64,000 nt of DNA from Microbispora bryophytorum (GCF_006874465.1 NZ_VIRL01000003.1:124001-188000); one strand, 5' to 3'; shown: positions 1 to 9,147, numbered from the stretch's first letter. The notes: a model not told the origin generated them from the letters alone. Numbers and translations are program-made.

Positions 1-1150
1 GCACCCGCAGCCGGACCCGGAAACCGTGCTCGGTCTCGCCTGCCTCCAGCGTGCCGCCCAGGAGTTCGGCGCGTTCGCGCATACCCACGAGACCGTATCC
101 TCCTCCCGGCGTCCCCGGCGCGTCACTCGGGGGGTTGACGACCTCCAGCTCGCACGTCCGGTCGCCGAATCTCAGCCGTACGGTGGCGGGGGAGCCCGGA
201 GCGTGCCGCCGCACGTTGGTGACGGCCTCCTGGGCGGTGCGGATCATCGCCAGCTCGGTTTCGGGCGGCAGCCGGCGTTCGTGACCGGAGACGACGACGG
301 CGCACTCCCTGCCGGTCGCGTCGCGGAACTCCCCGGCGAGCGCGTCCAGTGCGGCGGGCAGCGGCTGGGCGTCGTCGCGGAGCGCGGCGACGGCTCTGCG
401 TGCCTCGTCGAGGCCCTGCTTGGCCAGCTCACGGGCGCGTTCGACCCGGTCGAGGGCCTCCTGCGACCGGTCGGCGCGCAGCAGCAGCCGGGCGCCCTCC
501 AGATGCACGATCTGCGCCGACAGGGAGTGCGCGAGGATGTCGTGGATCTCCCTGGCGATCCGGGCGCGCTCGGCCAGCACGGCCTCGCCCGCCTGGGCGG
601 CGGTGGCGGCCCTGCGCTGCTTGATGGCGTAGGCGACCGCGAAGACCACGCAGATCGAGACGCACAGGCTGAGGTCGCGCTGCTGCGCCTCGGGGGAGAC
701 CGGCGGCAGCAGTCCCATGGCGCTCGATCCCAGGCCCGCCAGGGCCAGCAGCAGGAGCGGCAGCGACCATCTCAGCGGATGCCGTACGGCCGCGGCCCCA
801 ACGGCGAACATGAGCACGGCGACGGCCGGGCTGCTGTCGGAGACCATGTCGAGGGCGATGGCCGCCACGATGGTGAGCCCGATGAGGACGGCCTCCGCCG
901 GTCCGTCGTTCCAGCGTCCCGGCAGGATCGGCCGCAGCCGGATGACGACCATGAGGGACAGCGTCACGGCGATCGCGGCGGTCAGCGCGGTGATGGCGAG
1001 CCTATCGCCGGTCAGGCCGAACCCCGGCGGGCCGGTCGCCTGCCCGCCGACCAGCAGGGCGATCACGGCCAGCCGCAGGAACGCGCCGGCGATCGCGTTC
1101 CTGCGGCTGGACTCTCGGCCGGCCTGGACATATCCGTCACGACTGGGCAC
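1..1150 (-). CDS. NarL-family sensor histidine kinase, 3' end cut by window edge
   Basis: This is a membrane histidine kinase of the DesK/NarL type, expected to sense at the membrane and phosphorylate a LuxR-type response regulator. About five hydrophobic segments occupy residues 20-160. The dimerisation helix carries REIHDILAHSL with phospho-acceptor His at about residue 203. The ATPase N-box QEAVTNVRRH has its Asn near residue 312, and a glycine box (GYGLVGMRER) follows. The start is GTG at 1150, because an in-frame TAA lies at 1160-1162. That TAA is the stop of the upstream membrane protein gene, so the two genes are probably co-transcribed 9 bases apart. The last residues and any partner regulator lie outside the window. 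Confidence 0.9.
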   Translation of the reverse strand, partial: MPSRDGYVQAGRESSRRNAIAGAFLRLAVIALLVGGQATGPPGFGLTGDRLAITALTAAIAVTLSLMVVIRLRPILPGRWNDGPAEAVLIGLTIVAAIALDMVSDSSPAVAVLMFAVGAAAVRHPLRWSLPLLLLALAGLGSSAMGLLPPVSPEAQQRDLSLCVSICVVFAVAYAIKQRRAATAAQAGEAVLAERARIAREIHDILAHSLSAQIVHLEGARLLLRADRSQEALDRVERARELAKQGLDEARRAVAALRDDAQPLPAALDALAGEFRDATGRECAVVVSGHERRLPPETELAMIRTAQEAVTNVRRHAPGSPATVRLRFGDRTCELEVVNPPSDAPGTPGGGYGLVGMRERAELLGGTLEAGETEHGFRVRLRV

Positions 1151-1159
1151 GTCCCGACG

Positions 1160-1648
1160 TTAGCGGGCCGTCTGGATACCCGATGCGGGGCTGGTGGGCA
1201 GGGCGTTCGCCCGCCGGGCGACGACGAGGAACTGCACACCGAGGGTCACCCCGACGAACAGGAGCACGGAGCTCTGCGACGAGGCGAGGCCGAGGAAGGA
1301 GGTCAGGGCCATCATCGCGACCCGGACGGCGATGGAGCCCACCCAGGCGATGAGGGTCGGGACGCCGCCCTGCGCCCACGCCACGCCGTGCTGGTCGCGC
1401 CACACGCGCGTCGTCATGGCCCGCAGCACGCCGAGACCCGCGGCCAGGAGGAGTTCCGCGACGAGCACCGCGATGCTCAGGGACGCGTGACCGGCGTCGA
1501 CGAGCCCGCCGCCGCCGAGGCCGGCCAGGATCATCACTGCGGCGATGATCAACACCACGGGCCTGGCGACGGGCCTCGGCCTCATCTGCCGGTAGATCAC
1601 GACGGCGACGACGACGAGGGTGAGGGCGACGATCTGTGTGGTTTCCAT
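1160..1648 (-). CDS. DUF1453/CcdC-like integral membrane protein
   Basis: This 162-residue protein has about five hydrophobic helices. A short basic loop (YRQMRPRP) follows the first helix, which resembles the DUF1453 (CcdC-like) family. Its biochemical role is unknown. It sits immediately upstream of, and in the same frame as, a NarL-type histidine kinase. Such proteins are recurrent partners of these kinases in actinomycetes, so a role in signal input or in the regulated output is an inference. The start is ATG at 1648. A strong inverted repeat lies 58 bases upstream and may carry the control of this operon. Confidence 0.7.
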   Translation of the reverse strand: METTQIVALTLVVVAVVIYRQMRPRPVARPVVLIIAAVMILAGLGGGGLVDAGHASLSIAVLVAELLLAAGLGVLRAMTTRVWRDQHGVAWAQGGVPTLIAWVGSIAVRVAMMALTSFLGLASSQSSVLLFVGVTLGVQFLVVARRANALPTSPASGIQTAR

Positions 1649-1705
1649 GCGCTCGACGGTAGGAATATCGGGCGCGCACCGGATCGGCGCGAGGGTGGAA
1701 AACCG

Positions 1706-1730
1706 GGGTGGAGATCAGCGATCTCCACCC
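1706..1730. promoter_or_regulatory. 25-bp palindrome with repeated GGTGGA half-sites
   Basis: An 11-bp perfect inverted repeat (GGGTGGAGATC at 1706-1716, GATCTCCACCC at 1720-1730) has a 3-base loop. Further GGGTGGA copies lie at about 1694 and 1732. It falls between the stop of the PIG-L gene and the start of the DUF1453-kinase operon, both on the minus strand. It could end the first transcript or be the operator for the second; repeated half-sites favour an operator. No T-run follows it. Confidence 0.45.
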
Positions 1731-1757
1731 GGGGGTGGAGGACCCGGTCCGCCCGGC

Positions 1758-2504
1758 TCAGGCGGTGATCACCCGCTGGAACGCCTCCGCGTACGAGCCC
1801 TCGGGGAGGCCCGCGGCGGCGGCGTGACCGGAGAGCATGCCCCTGATCATGCCGTCCAGGTCGGGGATGTGCGAGGTCTGGCTCTCGTGCGCGCGCAGCG
1901 CGGCGATCTTGCGGTCCACGGTCGAGGTGACGTCGACGTAGTGGTCGGGGGTCATTCCGCCGGTGAGCCACACCTCGCGGACGGTCCAGGCCTCCAGGCC
2001 CTCGTCGGCGAGTAGTTCGGGGAAGGCGTAGGGATTGCGGGCGTCGGGGTAGACGGCGTCGAGGGTGGCGCCGCCGACCGCGCGGTGGTCGGGGTGGCTC
2101 GGGCTGATCCGCGCGTAGTTGCGCTCGGGGGTCGAGGTGATGACCAGGTCCGGCCGCGCCTGGCGGATCACCCGGGCGATGTCCCGCCGCAGGCCGAGCG
2201 TCTGCTCGACCGCACCGTCCTGGTAGCCGAGGAAGCGCAGGTCGCTCACGCCCACGCACTTGGCCGCGGCCGTCTGCTCGGTCCGGCGCAGCGCCGCCAT
2301 GCCGCCGTTGTCCACCGCACGGTCGAACCCGCCCGCGTCGCCATCCGTGACCAGGCAGTACGCCACCTCGGCCCCCGCCTCGGTCAAGCGGGCGACCGTC
2401 CCCGCCGCGCCGAAGTCGATGTCGTCGGGGTGTGCGACGACCATCAGCACCTTCTTGAATTCCGCCTCGTCCAGCACGAGCAGCCCCTCCTCATGGTTCG
2501 GCAC
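1758..2504 (-). CDS. PIG-L family zinc-dependent deacetylase (LmbE-like)
   Basis: This 248-residue enzyme belongs to the PIG-L/LmbE superfamily, which removes acetyl groups from N-acetylglucosamine-type sugars (MshB in mycothiol synthesis) or cleaves mycothiol conjugates (Mca). The metal-binding motif AHPDD lies near residue 22, and a second metal region SPSHPDHRAVG lies near residue 135. The start is GTG at 2504, preceded by AAGGTG; an ATG two bases upstream is in another frame. It is divergent from pcrA. The exact substrate cannot be told from sequence. The short length and isolated position fit a general PIG-L deacetylase better than MshB. Confidence 0.8.
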   Translation of the reverse strand: MPNHEEGLLVLDEAEFKKVLMVVAHPDDIDFGAAGTVARLTEAGAEVAYCLVTDGDAGGFDRAVDNGGMAALRRTEQTAAAKCVGVSDLRFLGYQDGAVEQTLGLRRDIARVIRQARPDLVITSTPERNYARISPSHPDHRAVGGATLDAVYPDARNPYAFPELLADEGLEAWTVREVWLTGGMTPDHYVDVTSTVDRKIAALRAHESQTSHIPDLDGMIRGMLSGHAAAAGLPEGSYAEAFQRVITA

Positions 2505-2560
2505 ATCACCTTAAACGTGACTTGCCGGGCGAGTGGGCTCCGGATGTCGGCGCGCGGTCA

Positions 2561-2566
2561 TAACCT
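2561..2566 (+). promoter_or_regulatory. Predicted -10 box of pcrA, leaderless arrangement
   Basis: TAACCT matches the actinobacterial TANNNT -10 consensus and ends 7 bases before the GTG at 2574. Transcription would therefore begin at the start codon. An AAGGAG in the same stretch stands only one base from the GTG, too close for a normal ribosome site. Confidence 0.45.
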
Positions 2567-2573
2567 AAGGAGA

Positions 2574-4817
2574 GTGTCCACCCGAGCCGCCACTCATCCG
2601 TTGCTCGACGGCCTCAACCCGCAACAGCGGGACGCCGTCATCCACCAGGGCAGTCCGCTCCTGATCGTCGCCGGGGCCGGCTCCGGGAAGACCAGGGTGC
2701 TGACGCACCGCATCGCCTACCTGCTGGCGGAGCGTGACGTCCAGCCGGGGGAGATCCTCGCGATCACCTTCACCAACAAGGCCGCCCGGGAGATGAAGGA
2801 GCGGGTCGACAAGCTCATCGGGCCGCGGTCCAGGGCCATGTGGGTCATGACGTTCCACAGCGCCTGCGTGCGGATCCTGCGGCGCGAGGCGAAGCGGCTG
2901 GGTTTCTCCTCCAGCTTCTCGATCTACGACCAGGCCGACTCCCAGCGGCTCATGGCGATGGTCTGCCGTGAGCTCGATCTCGACCCCAAGCGCTACCCCC
3001 CGCGGTCCTTCTCGGCCCAGGTCAGCAACTTCAAGAACGAGCTGATCGACTACGAGACGGCGGCCGACCGGGCCTCGACCCATCTGGAGCGGACGCTCGC
3101 CGAGGCGTACCGCACCTACCAGCGGCGGCTCACCGAGGCCGGCGCGATGGACTTCGACGACCTGATCATGCTGACGGTCACGCTGCTCCAGCTCTTCCCC
3201 GACGTGGCCGAGCACTACCGGCGGCGGTTCCGGCACGTGATGGTCGACGAGTACCAGGACACCAACCACGCGCAGTACACGCTGATCCGCGAGCTGGTCG
3301 GGCGGCCCGAGGTGCGCACCGTCGACGGCGACGTGGTGCGGGAGGGCGTCGAGCCCTCCGAGCTGGTGGTCGTCGGCGACGCCGACCAGTCGATCTACGC
3401 CTTCCGCGGCGCGACGATCCGCAACATCCTGGAGTTCGAGCGCGACTATCCGGACGCGCGGACGATCCTGCTGGAGCAGAACTACCGCTCCACCCAGACG
3501 ATTCTGAACGCCGCCAACTCGGTCATCTCTCGCAACGAGGGCCGCAAGCCGAAGAACCTGTGGTCCGACCAGGGCGCGGGCGCCAAGATCATCGGCTATG
3601 CGGCCGACAACGAGCACGACGAGGCCATGTTCGTCGCGCAGGAGGTCGACCGGCTCGGCGACGACCACGGCGTCGCCCCCGGCCAGGTGGCGATCTTCTA
3701 CCGCACGAACGCCGCCTCCCGCGTGTTCGAGGAGATCTTCATCCGCACGGGCCTGCCGTACAAGGTCGTGGGCGGGGTGCGGTTCTACGAGCGCAAGGAG
3801 GTCAAGGACCTGCTCGCCTACCTGCGGGTCCTGGCCAACCCGAGCGACACGGTGTCGCTGCGGCGCATCCTCAACGTGCCCAAGCGCGGCATCGGCGACC
3901 GCGCCGAGGCGATGGTCGAGGCGTTCGCCAACCGGGAGCGCATCGCCTTCTGGGATGCGCTGCGCCGGGCCGACGAGGCGCCGGGGGTGGCCACCCGCTC
4001 GCTGAACGCGATCCGTGACTTCGTCGCGTTACTCGACGAGTTGCGCGCCAAGGAGCTTCCGCTGTCCGACCTGGCGGAGGAGGTGCTGAGCTCCACCGGC
4101 TACCGGACGGAGCTGGAGACCTCGGGCGACCCGCAGGACGAGAGCCGGCTGGAGAACCTCAACGAGCTGATCTCGGTGGCCGCCGAGTTCGAGGAGGCGA
4201 ACCCGGAGGGCACGCTCGTCGACTTCCTGGAGCAGGTCTCGCTGGTCGCCGACGCCGACCAGATCCCCGAGGGCGACGACAGCGGCGGCGTGGTCACGCT
4301 GATGACCCTGCACACCGCCAAGGGCCTGGAGTTCCCCGTGGTCTTCCTCACGGGCATGGAGGACGGCGTCTTCCCGCACATGCGCTCGCTGAGCGACCCG
4401 AAGGAGCTGGAGGAGGAGCGCAGGCTGGCGTACGTCGGCATCACCCGGGCCAAGGAACGGCTCTACCTGTCCAGGTCGGCGGTCCGCTCGGCGTGGGGCG
4501 CGCCGTCGTTCAACCCCGCCTCGCGCTTCCTGTCCGAGGTGCCGGGCGACCTGGTCGAGTGGCGCGGCGACCCGGGCAAGACCGCCTGGTCCGCCGCGAC
4601 CTCCCGCCCGGCGGCCCGTACGGCTCCCGCGCAGAAGACGGGTGGCCGGCAGGTCCCGAACCTGTCGCCGGGCGACCGGGTCACCCACGACACGTTCGGG
4701 CTCGGCACCGTGGTGGCCGTGGACGGTCAGGCCGAGAAGACGCGCGTGAAGATCGACTTCGGCAGTGAGGGCGAGAAGACCCTGCTGCTCGCCTACGCCC
4801 CGATCGACAAGCTCTGA
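2574..4817 (+). CDS. pcrA: ATP-dependent DNA helicase PcrA (UvrD/Rep family)
   Basis: This superfamily 1A 3'-5' helicase acts in nucleotide excision repair, replication restart and RNA polymerase release. Walker A GAGSGKT lies near residue 35 and the Walker B region DEYQDTN near residue 225. GDADQSIYAFRGA, LEQNYRST, TAKGLEFPVVFLTGMEDG and VGITRAKERLYL follow in the expected order. The C-terminus (GDRVTHDTFGLGTVVAV onwards) is the Tudor-like RNA polymerase-binding domain of PcrA. From GTG 2574 the protein has 747 residues, normal for the family. An in-frame ATG at 2544 would add ten residues. The open frame continues upstream to 2085, but that part is antisense to the deacetylase gene and does not resemble PcrA. 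Confidence 0.93.
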   Translation: MSTRAATHPLLDGLNPQQRDAVIHQGSPLLIVAGAGSGKTRVLTHRIAYLLAERDVQPGEILAITFTNKAAREMKERVDKLIGPRSRAMWVMTFHSACVRILRREAKRLGFSSSFSIYDQADSQRLMAMVCRELDLDPKRYPPRSFSAQVSNFKNELIDYETAADRASTHLERTLAEAYRTYQRRLTEAGAMDFDDLIMLTVTLLQLFPDVAEHYRRRFRHVMVDEYQDTNHAQYTLIRELVGRPEVRTVDGDVVREGVEPSELVVVGDADQSIYAFRGATIRNILEFERDYPDARTILLEQNYRSTQTILNAANSVISRNEGRKPKNLWSDQGAGAKIIGYAADNEHDEAMFVAQEVDRLGDDHGVAPGQVAIFYRTNAASRVFEEIFIRTGLPYKVVGGVRFYERKEVKDLLAYLRVLANPSDTVSLRRILNVPKRGIGDRAEAMVEAFANRERIAFWDALRRADEAPGVATRSLNAIRDFVALLDELRAKELPLSDLAEEVLSSTGYRTELETSGDPQDESRLENLNELISVAAEFEEANPEGTLVDFLEQVSLVADADQIPEGDDSGGVVTLMTLHTAKGLEFPVVFLTGMEDGVFPHMRSLSDPKELEEERRLAYVGITRAKERLYLSRSAVRSAWGAPSFNPASRFLSEVPGDLVEWRGDPGKTAWSAATSRPAARTAPAQKTGGRQVPNLSPGDRVTHDTFGLGTVVAVDGQAEKTRVKIDFGSEGEKTLLLAYAPIDKL

Positions 4818-4900
4818 GCCGCTGCTGCCCGGCGCCCGTGCTCCTGGGGTGTACGAGGCGGCGGCGATTGGTTGGGCGGCCGGGCGGGAAACCCGCTCCG

Positions 4901-4933
4901 GCCGCCACCTGTGCCCGGCCCCCGGGTGGCGGT
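4901..4933. terminator. Hairpin between convergent pcrA and secreted-protein gene
   Basis: CCGCCACC at 4902-4909 pairs with GGTGGCGG at 4925-4932, extendable to 10 bp with G-T pairs around a 14-base loop. It lies between two converging genes and has no T-tract, which is common for actinomycete terminators. It may serve both directions. Confidence 0.5.
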
Positions 4934-5018
4934 CACCCTGGAACCGGCCGCCTCTGCCTCACACCTCGCGGGGGGCTCGGCAGCGCGGTGTCACCCGTGC
5001 GCGGGTGGCCGACGCGAC

Positions 5019-5906
5019 TCAGTCGCCCAGATCGATGGTGTCCGGCATGTCGGGCACGCTGCCGAGAAGGTCGGCCATGCTCGCGACCTGGCTCTTCGGC
5101 GGCGCCTTGACCGTGACCCTCGAACCCCAGCCGACGAACGAGACGGCGCTGCTCGCGTCGACCTCCATGGTCATCTTCTCGTACTTGAGTTTCAGCGTCA
5201 GGGTCGTCTGGACCTTCCGTATGAGCTGGTCGCCGCCCACCCACATCTTCCAGGCGACCACGGTCTTGGCCTCGGAGGCGGTCAGGCCCTTCTTCAGGCT
5301 CGGCTCAACCGCGGCGAGCTGCTTCAGCGTGATCGCGCCCCGGTAGAGCGTGGTCCTCGCGCCGTTGACGACGCCGCCCGCGCCCTTGGCCTTCGTGGTC
5401 GCGAGCACCGCCTTCAGGGTGCGCGCGTCCAGCGGGTTGACGGGCACGCCGTTGCTCCCCAGCACGTCGGCCGGGTTTTTCCCGGGCGTGCGCAGCCACT
5501 TCTTGCCTTCGGGGAACAGGCTGGAGAAGACGCCGCCGGTGACGTAGGCCGTACGGCCGACGGTGATGGTCCGGGTGGGCTTGTCGGCGCCCTCGAGATC
5601 CTCGTCGAGCAGGGCGCCGTAATTGATTCTCCCCGTCACGTCGGATCCGGTGACACCGGAGCGGCCGAACGCGAGGCGGCCCTTGGCGCTGGACTTGACC
5701 GTGGCAATGCCACCGACGTCGATCGTCTCCGAGGACGTGAACCGGACGCCACGGCCGGGGACGAATGCCTTTTTGAGCGCGGCCGTGGGGTCCAGGGGCC
5801 GGGCCTGGCTGTCGGTGGTGGTGTGAGCGTGCGCGGGGGCGGCGACGGCGGGCGCCACGAGCGCGGCCGTCGCGGCGCACGCCAGCGCCATGAGTGCTCG
5901 CTTCAA
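5019..5906 (-). CDS. Secreted LolA/LppX-like protein of unknown function
   Basis: This exported protein has 295 residues. A classical signal peptide (basic start, hydrophobic core, cleavage near APAHA) covers residues 1-27. The rest has the alternating polar and hydrophobic pattern of LppX/LprG-type beta-sheet proteins that hold lipids, but it has no lipobox Cys, so it would be released or only loosely held. The start is taken as TTG at 5906 because GGGAGG sits 6 bases upstream; a longer frame to 5996 lacks a ribosome site. It is monocistronic and converges on pcrA. The family assignment is a weak resemblance, while the secretion signal is clear. Confidence 0.6.
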   Translation of the reverse strand: MKRALMALACAATAALVAPAVAAPAHAHTTTDSQARPLDPTAALKKAFVPGRGVRFTSSETIDVGGIATVKSSAKGRLAFGRSGVTGSDVTGRINYGALLDEDLEGADKPTRTITVGRTAYVTGGVFSSLFPEGKKWLRTPGKNPADVLGSNGVPVNPLDARTLKAVLATTKAKGAGGVVNGARTTLYRGAITLKQLAAVEPSLKKGLTASEAKTVVAWKMWVGGDQLIRKVQTTLTLKLKYEKMTMEVDASSAVSFVGWGSRVTVKAPPKSQVASMADLLGSVPDMPDTIDLGD

Positions 5907-6223
5907 GGTGATTCCTCCCGTAAGTGCCCTCGTGATCATGAGGGCAGCCGGGGAATCTTCTCCAAAAATGATCACAAGGGTGTCACGAAAATCCACATTT
6001 CCTGTGAGTTTTCATTTTGTAATCCGAGATGCGGGCTGATTGTCATTCGCTGCGAAAGTTCGGATGTGTTCCGATCGAACGTGGGCACGGTGATCCGTCA
6101 GGAGAGGCGGGCTCGTGAACGGTCTGCGGGAGCGGCCGGCGGGCGGCCGATGCGGGGCCGTTCCACGGTCCGGACCCGGGCGGCGGTTACGCTTCGGGCA
6201 GCGGGCACCGTAAGGAGGTCTTC

Positions 6224-6625
6224 ATGGCAGGCAGGATTCGGGTCGTCGTCGCGAAGCCGGGGCTCGACGGGCACGACCGCGGGGTCAAGGTGGTGGCGCG
6301 GGCGCTGCGCGACGCGGGCATGGAGGTCATCTACACCGGCCTGCACCAGACGCCGGAGCAGATCGTCCGTACGGCGATCCAGGAGGACGCGGCGGCGATC
6401 GGGCTGTCCATCCTGTCCGGCGCCCACATGACGCTGTTCGCCCGGCTCTTCGAAGTGCTGCGTGAGGAGGGCGCCGAGGACATCGTCGTGTTCGGCGGTG
6501 GCATCATCCCCGAGGCCGACATTCCCGAACTGGCCACGATGGGGGTCGCGAGGATTTTCACGCCCGGATCCACGACACAGGAGATCGTGGAATGGGTCCG
6601 TTCGGCGGTTCCCGCCATCGTTTAG
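6224..6625 (+). CDS. Stand-alone cobalamin-binding domain (methylmalonyl-CoA mutase small domain)
   Basis: This 133-residue protein is a B12-binding Rossmann-like domain of the acyl-CoA mutase family. [10 protein letters not shown] near residue 12 is the DxHxxG motif whose His ligates cobalt from below. SILSGAH near residue 64 and FGGGIIP near residue 88 are the other corrinoid contacts. It would pair with a separate catalytic subunit, as in two-protein methylmalonyl- or isobutyryl-CoA mutases, but no large subunit is encoded in this window. The start is ATG with GGAGG 6 bases upstream. It lies just before sucC, the enzyme that consumes the succinyl-CoA such a mutase makes. Confidence 0.87.
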   Translation: MAGRIRVVVAKPGLDGHDRGVKVVARALRDAGMEVIYTGLHQTPEQIVRTAIQEDAAAIGLSILSGAHMTLFARLFEVLREEGAEDIVVFGGGIIPEADIPELATMGVARIFTPGSTTQEIVEWVRSAVPAIV

Positions 6626-6710
6626 GCAATTTGCCCAACACTGCCGTACTCCTGGATTGTTGGCAAGGCTCCAGCGGGACCCGGCGACGCGCGCACGCTC
6701 GTACGGGGAC

Positions 6711-6716
6711 TAGGCT
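6711..6716 (+). promoter_or_regulatory. Candidate -10 box for sucCD
   Basis: TAGGCT fits TANNNT and would start a leader of about 60 bases before the GTG of sucC. No clear -35 is visible. The region between the B12-domain gene and sucC (6626-6782) otherwise holds only a short palindrome at the preceding stop codon. Confidence 0.35.
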
Positions 6717-6782
6717 TCATGCGCGGAAACGCCGGGCGGGACGACGGCGCCCGGCCTCGGACATCAAAAGGGACGGACCCTC

Positions 6783-7964
6783 GTGGACCTGTTCGAACAT
6801 CAGGCGAAGGAGCTCTTCGCGGAGTACGGCATCCCGGTGCCGCGCGGAATCGTCGCGCACACCGTGGAGGAGGCGCGGGCGGCTGCGGAGCAGCTCACCG
6901 GACGCGTTGTCGTCAAGGCCCAGGTCAAGACCGGCGGGCGCGGCAAGGCCGGCGGCGTGAAGGTGGCCGACGACGTCGCCGACGCGCAGGCGAAGGCGAC
7001 GCAGATCCTCGGCATGGACATCAAGGGCCACACGGTCCACAAGGTCCTGATTGAGGAGGCCAGCCAGATCGCGGAGGAGTACTACTTCTCCTTCCTCCTC
7101 GACCGTGCCAACCGCACCTTCCTCGCCATCTGCTCCGCCTCCGGCGGCATGGACATCGAGGAGGTCGCGCACACCGCGCCGGAGAAGGTGGCGAAGGTGC
7201 CGGTCAGCCCGCTGACGGGCGTCGACCGCGCCAGGGCCCGCGAGATCGCGGTGGCGGGCGGCCTGCCGCAGCAGGCGCTGGACGGCGCCGCCGAGCTGAT
7301 CGAGAAGCTCTGGGCCGTCTTCGTCGACGAGGACGCCTCGCTCGTCGAGGTCAACCCGATGATCCTGTCGGCCGACGGTCAGGTGAAGGCGCTCGACGGC
7401 AAGGTCACCCTCGACGAGAACGCGGACTTCCGCCAGGCGGAGCACGCCGCGTACGTCGACAAGGCCGCAGAGGACCCGCTGGAGGCCCGGGCCAAGGAGA
7501 AGCACCTCAACTACGTCAAGCTGGACGGCAACGTCGGCATCATCGGCAACGGCGCGGGCCTGGTCATGTCCACGCTCGACGTCGTGGCGTACGCGGGTGA
7601 GGAGTTCCCCGGCCAGCCCAAGCCGGCCAACTTCCTCGACATCGGCGGCGGCGCCTCGGCCGAGGTCATGGCGAACGGCCTGGAGATCATCCTGTCCGAC
7701 CCGTCGGTGAAGTCGGTCTTCGTGAACGTCTTCGGCGGCATCACCGCCTGCGACGCGGTCGCCAACGGCATCGTCTCGGCCTTCCAGCTTCTGCAGGGCC
7801 GGGGCGAGGAAGTGACCCACCCGCTGGTCGTCCGCCTGGACGGCAACAACGCCGCCCTGGGGCGGCAGATTCTGGCCGACGCCGCGCTCCCGCGGGTCGA
7901 GCTTGTCGACACCATGGACGAAGCGGCCAAGCGCGCCGCCGAGCTCGCCGCGGTAGGTGCGTAA
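6783..7964 (+). CDS. sucC: Succinyl-CoA ligase [ADP-forming] subunit beta
   Basis: This is the ATP-grasp subunit of succinyl-CoA synthetase, which links succinyl-CoA cleavage to nucleoside triphosphate formation in the TCA cycle. It has 393 residues, normal for bacterial SucC. The N-terminal ATP-grasp begins at [30 protein letters not shown] near residue 190 carries Mg-binding residues, and the C-terminal CoA-ligase fold includes [12 protein letters not shown] and NFLDIGGGA. The start is GTG 6783. Its stop codon overlaps the sucD ATG by one base, so the two are translationally coupled. Confidence 0.97.
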   Translation: MDLFEHQAKELFAEYGIPVPRGIVAHTVEEARAAAEQLTGRVVVKAQVKTGGRGKAGGVKVADDVADAQAKATQILGMDIKGHTVHKVLIEEASQIAEEYYFSFLLDRANRTFLAICSASGGMDIEEVAHTAPEKVAKVPVSPLTGVDRARAREIAVAGGLPQQALDGAAELIEKLWAVFVDEDASLVEVNPMILSADGQVKALDGKVTLDENADFRQAEHAAYVDKAAEDPLEARAKEKHLNYVKLDGNVGIIGNGAGLVMSTLDVVAYAGEEFPGQPKPANFLDIGGGASAEVMANGLEIILSDPSVKSVFVNVFGGITACDAVANGIVSAFQLLQGRGEEVTHPLVVRLDGNNAALGRQILADAALPRVELVDTMDEAAKRAAELAAVGA

Positions 7965-8836
7965 TGGCTATCTGGCTCACCGAGAACAGCAAGATCATCG
8001 TGCAGGGCATGACCGGCGGTGAGGGCACCAAGCACACCCGCCGCATGCTCGCCGCCGGTGTCAAGGTCGTGGGCGGCGTGAACGCCCGCAAGGCCGGCAT
8101 CACGCACGAGGGCCTGCCGGTCTTCGGCACGGTCAAGGAGGCCATGGAGCAGACGGGCGCCGACGTGTCCGTCGTCTTCGTGCCCCCGGCCGCCACCAAG
8201 GCCGCCGTCCGCGAGGCCATCGACGCCGAGATCCCGCTGTGCGTGGTCATCACCGAGGGCGTGCCGGTCCACGACACGACCGAGTTCTGGGCGTACGCCG
8301 TCTCCAAGGGCAACAAGACCCGCATCATCGGCCCGAACTGCCCCGGTATCGCCTCGCCGGGCGCCTCCAACGCGGGCATCATCCCGGCCGACATCACCAC
8401 CAAGGGCCGCGTCGGCCTGGTGTCGAAGTCCGGCACGCTGACCTACCAGCTCATGTACGAGCTGCGTGACATCGGCTTCTCCACCTGCGTCGGCATCGGC
8501 GGCGACCCGGTCATCGGCACGACGCACATCGACGCCCTCCAGGCGTTCCAGGAGGACCCGGAGACCGACGCGATCGTGATGATCGGCGAGATCGGCGGCG
8601 ACGCCGAGGAGCGCGCCGCGGCCTACATCGACGAGCACGTGACCAAGCCGGTTGTCGCCTACGTCGCCGGGTTCACCGCGCCCGAGGGCAAGACCATGGG
8701 CCACGCCGGCGCGATCGTGTCCGGCTCCGCCGGCACCGCCCAGGCCAAGAAGGAGGCCTTGGAGAAGGTCGGCGTCCGCGTGGGCCGCACGCCCAGCGAG
8801 ACCGCCCGCCTGATGCGCGACATCATGTCCTCGTGA
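7964..8836 (+). CDS. sucD: Succinyl-CoA ligase subunit alpha
   Basis: This 290-residue CoA-binding subunit carries the catalytic phosphohistidine. Visible marks are the N-terminal CoA-binding fold ([18 protein letters not shown]), the conserved GPNCPGI near residue 125, and [10 protein letters not shown] near residue 245, which holds the active His. It forms a heterotetramer with SucC. The TGA stop lies inside the left arm of the inverted repeat element that follows (8832-9080), so the repeat abuts or has replaced the original end of the gene. The C-terminus (RLMRDIMSS) still looks complete. Confidence 0.97.
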   Translation: MAIWLTENSKIIVQGMTGGEGTKHTRRMLAAGVKVVGGVNARKAGITHEGLPVFGTVKEAMEQTGADVSVVFVPPAATKAAVREAIDAEIPLCVVITEGVPVHDTTEFWAYAVSKGNKTRIIGPNCPGIASPGASNAGIIPADITTKGRVGLVSKSGTLTYQLMYELRDIGFSTCVGIGGDPVIGTTHIDALQAFQEDPETDAIVMIGEIGGDAEERAAAYIDEHVTKPVVAYVAGFTAPEGKTMGHAGAIVSGSAGTAQAKKEALEKVGVRVGRTPSETARLMRDIMSS

Positions 8837-9080
8837 TCTTGTAGTTTGTCGCAGGCGGCCCCTTTGGCCTGCGCCACCATCGTTGGTGATCATGCAGTCG
8901 CCGGGCGATCGGCGCTCCTGCCAGCGGTTCCGTCATTCGTGACCTTGCACTTTCCGATGAAGTGCAAGGTCACGATGCGTATGAGCCCAGGTCGCAGAGG
9001 TGTCCGCGATTTTTCTGCAAGATCACGGATGCTCCGTGTCCAGCTCGGGCGGCTGATGCGCAACAAACTACAAGATCACG
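8832..9080. repeat. Palindromic repeat element bounded by 18-bp inverted repeats
   Basis: The arm at 8832-8849 (CGTGATCTTGTAGTTTGT) is repeated exactly in inverse orientation at 9063-9080. Related pieces of the same word (GTGACCTTGCA, TGCAAGATCACGG) recur inside the element. The interior also holds a perfect 16-bp stem at 8937-8975. The element fills most of the gap 8837-9147, and no gene is visible in it. The layout is like a MITE or composite REP element, but no target-site duplication is apparent. Confidence 0.7.
8937..8975 (+). terminator. 16-bp perfect stem-loop after sucCD
   Basis: TCGTGACCTTGCACTT (8937-8952) pairs perfectly with 8960-8975 around a 7-base loop. It is about 100 bases past the sucD stop and upstream of the DUF6350 gene. 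The stem is strong enough to end the sucCD transcript, although no T-run follows. It is nested inside the larger inverted repeat element. Confidence 0.55.
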
Positions 9081-9147
9081 GCGATTTTGGGGGGTGGGCG
9101 GCGTGGCGACGTGGAAGGAGACGGCGGGGCTGGGATGATGCGGTAGC

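Noticed and set aside
26-1768. 580-residue open frame on the plus strand
   Set aside because: It is antisense to the kinase and DUF1453 genes, Arg/Gly/His-rich with no domain, and is a typical product of high-GC third positions on the other strand.
2085-2573. Upstream extension of the pcrA frame
   Set aside because: It lies antisense to the PIG-L gene and has no similarity to helicases. A start near 2574 gives the normal N-terminus.
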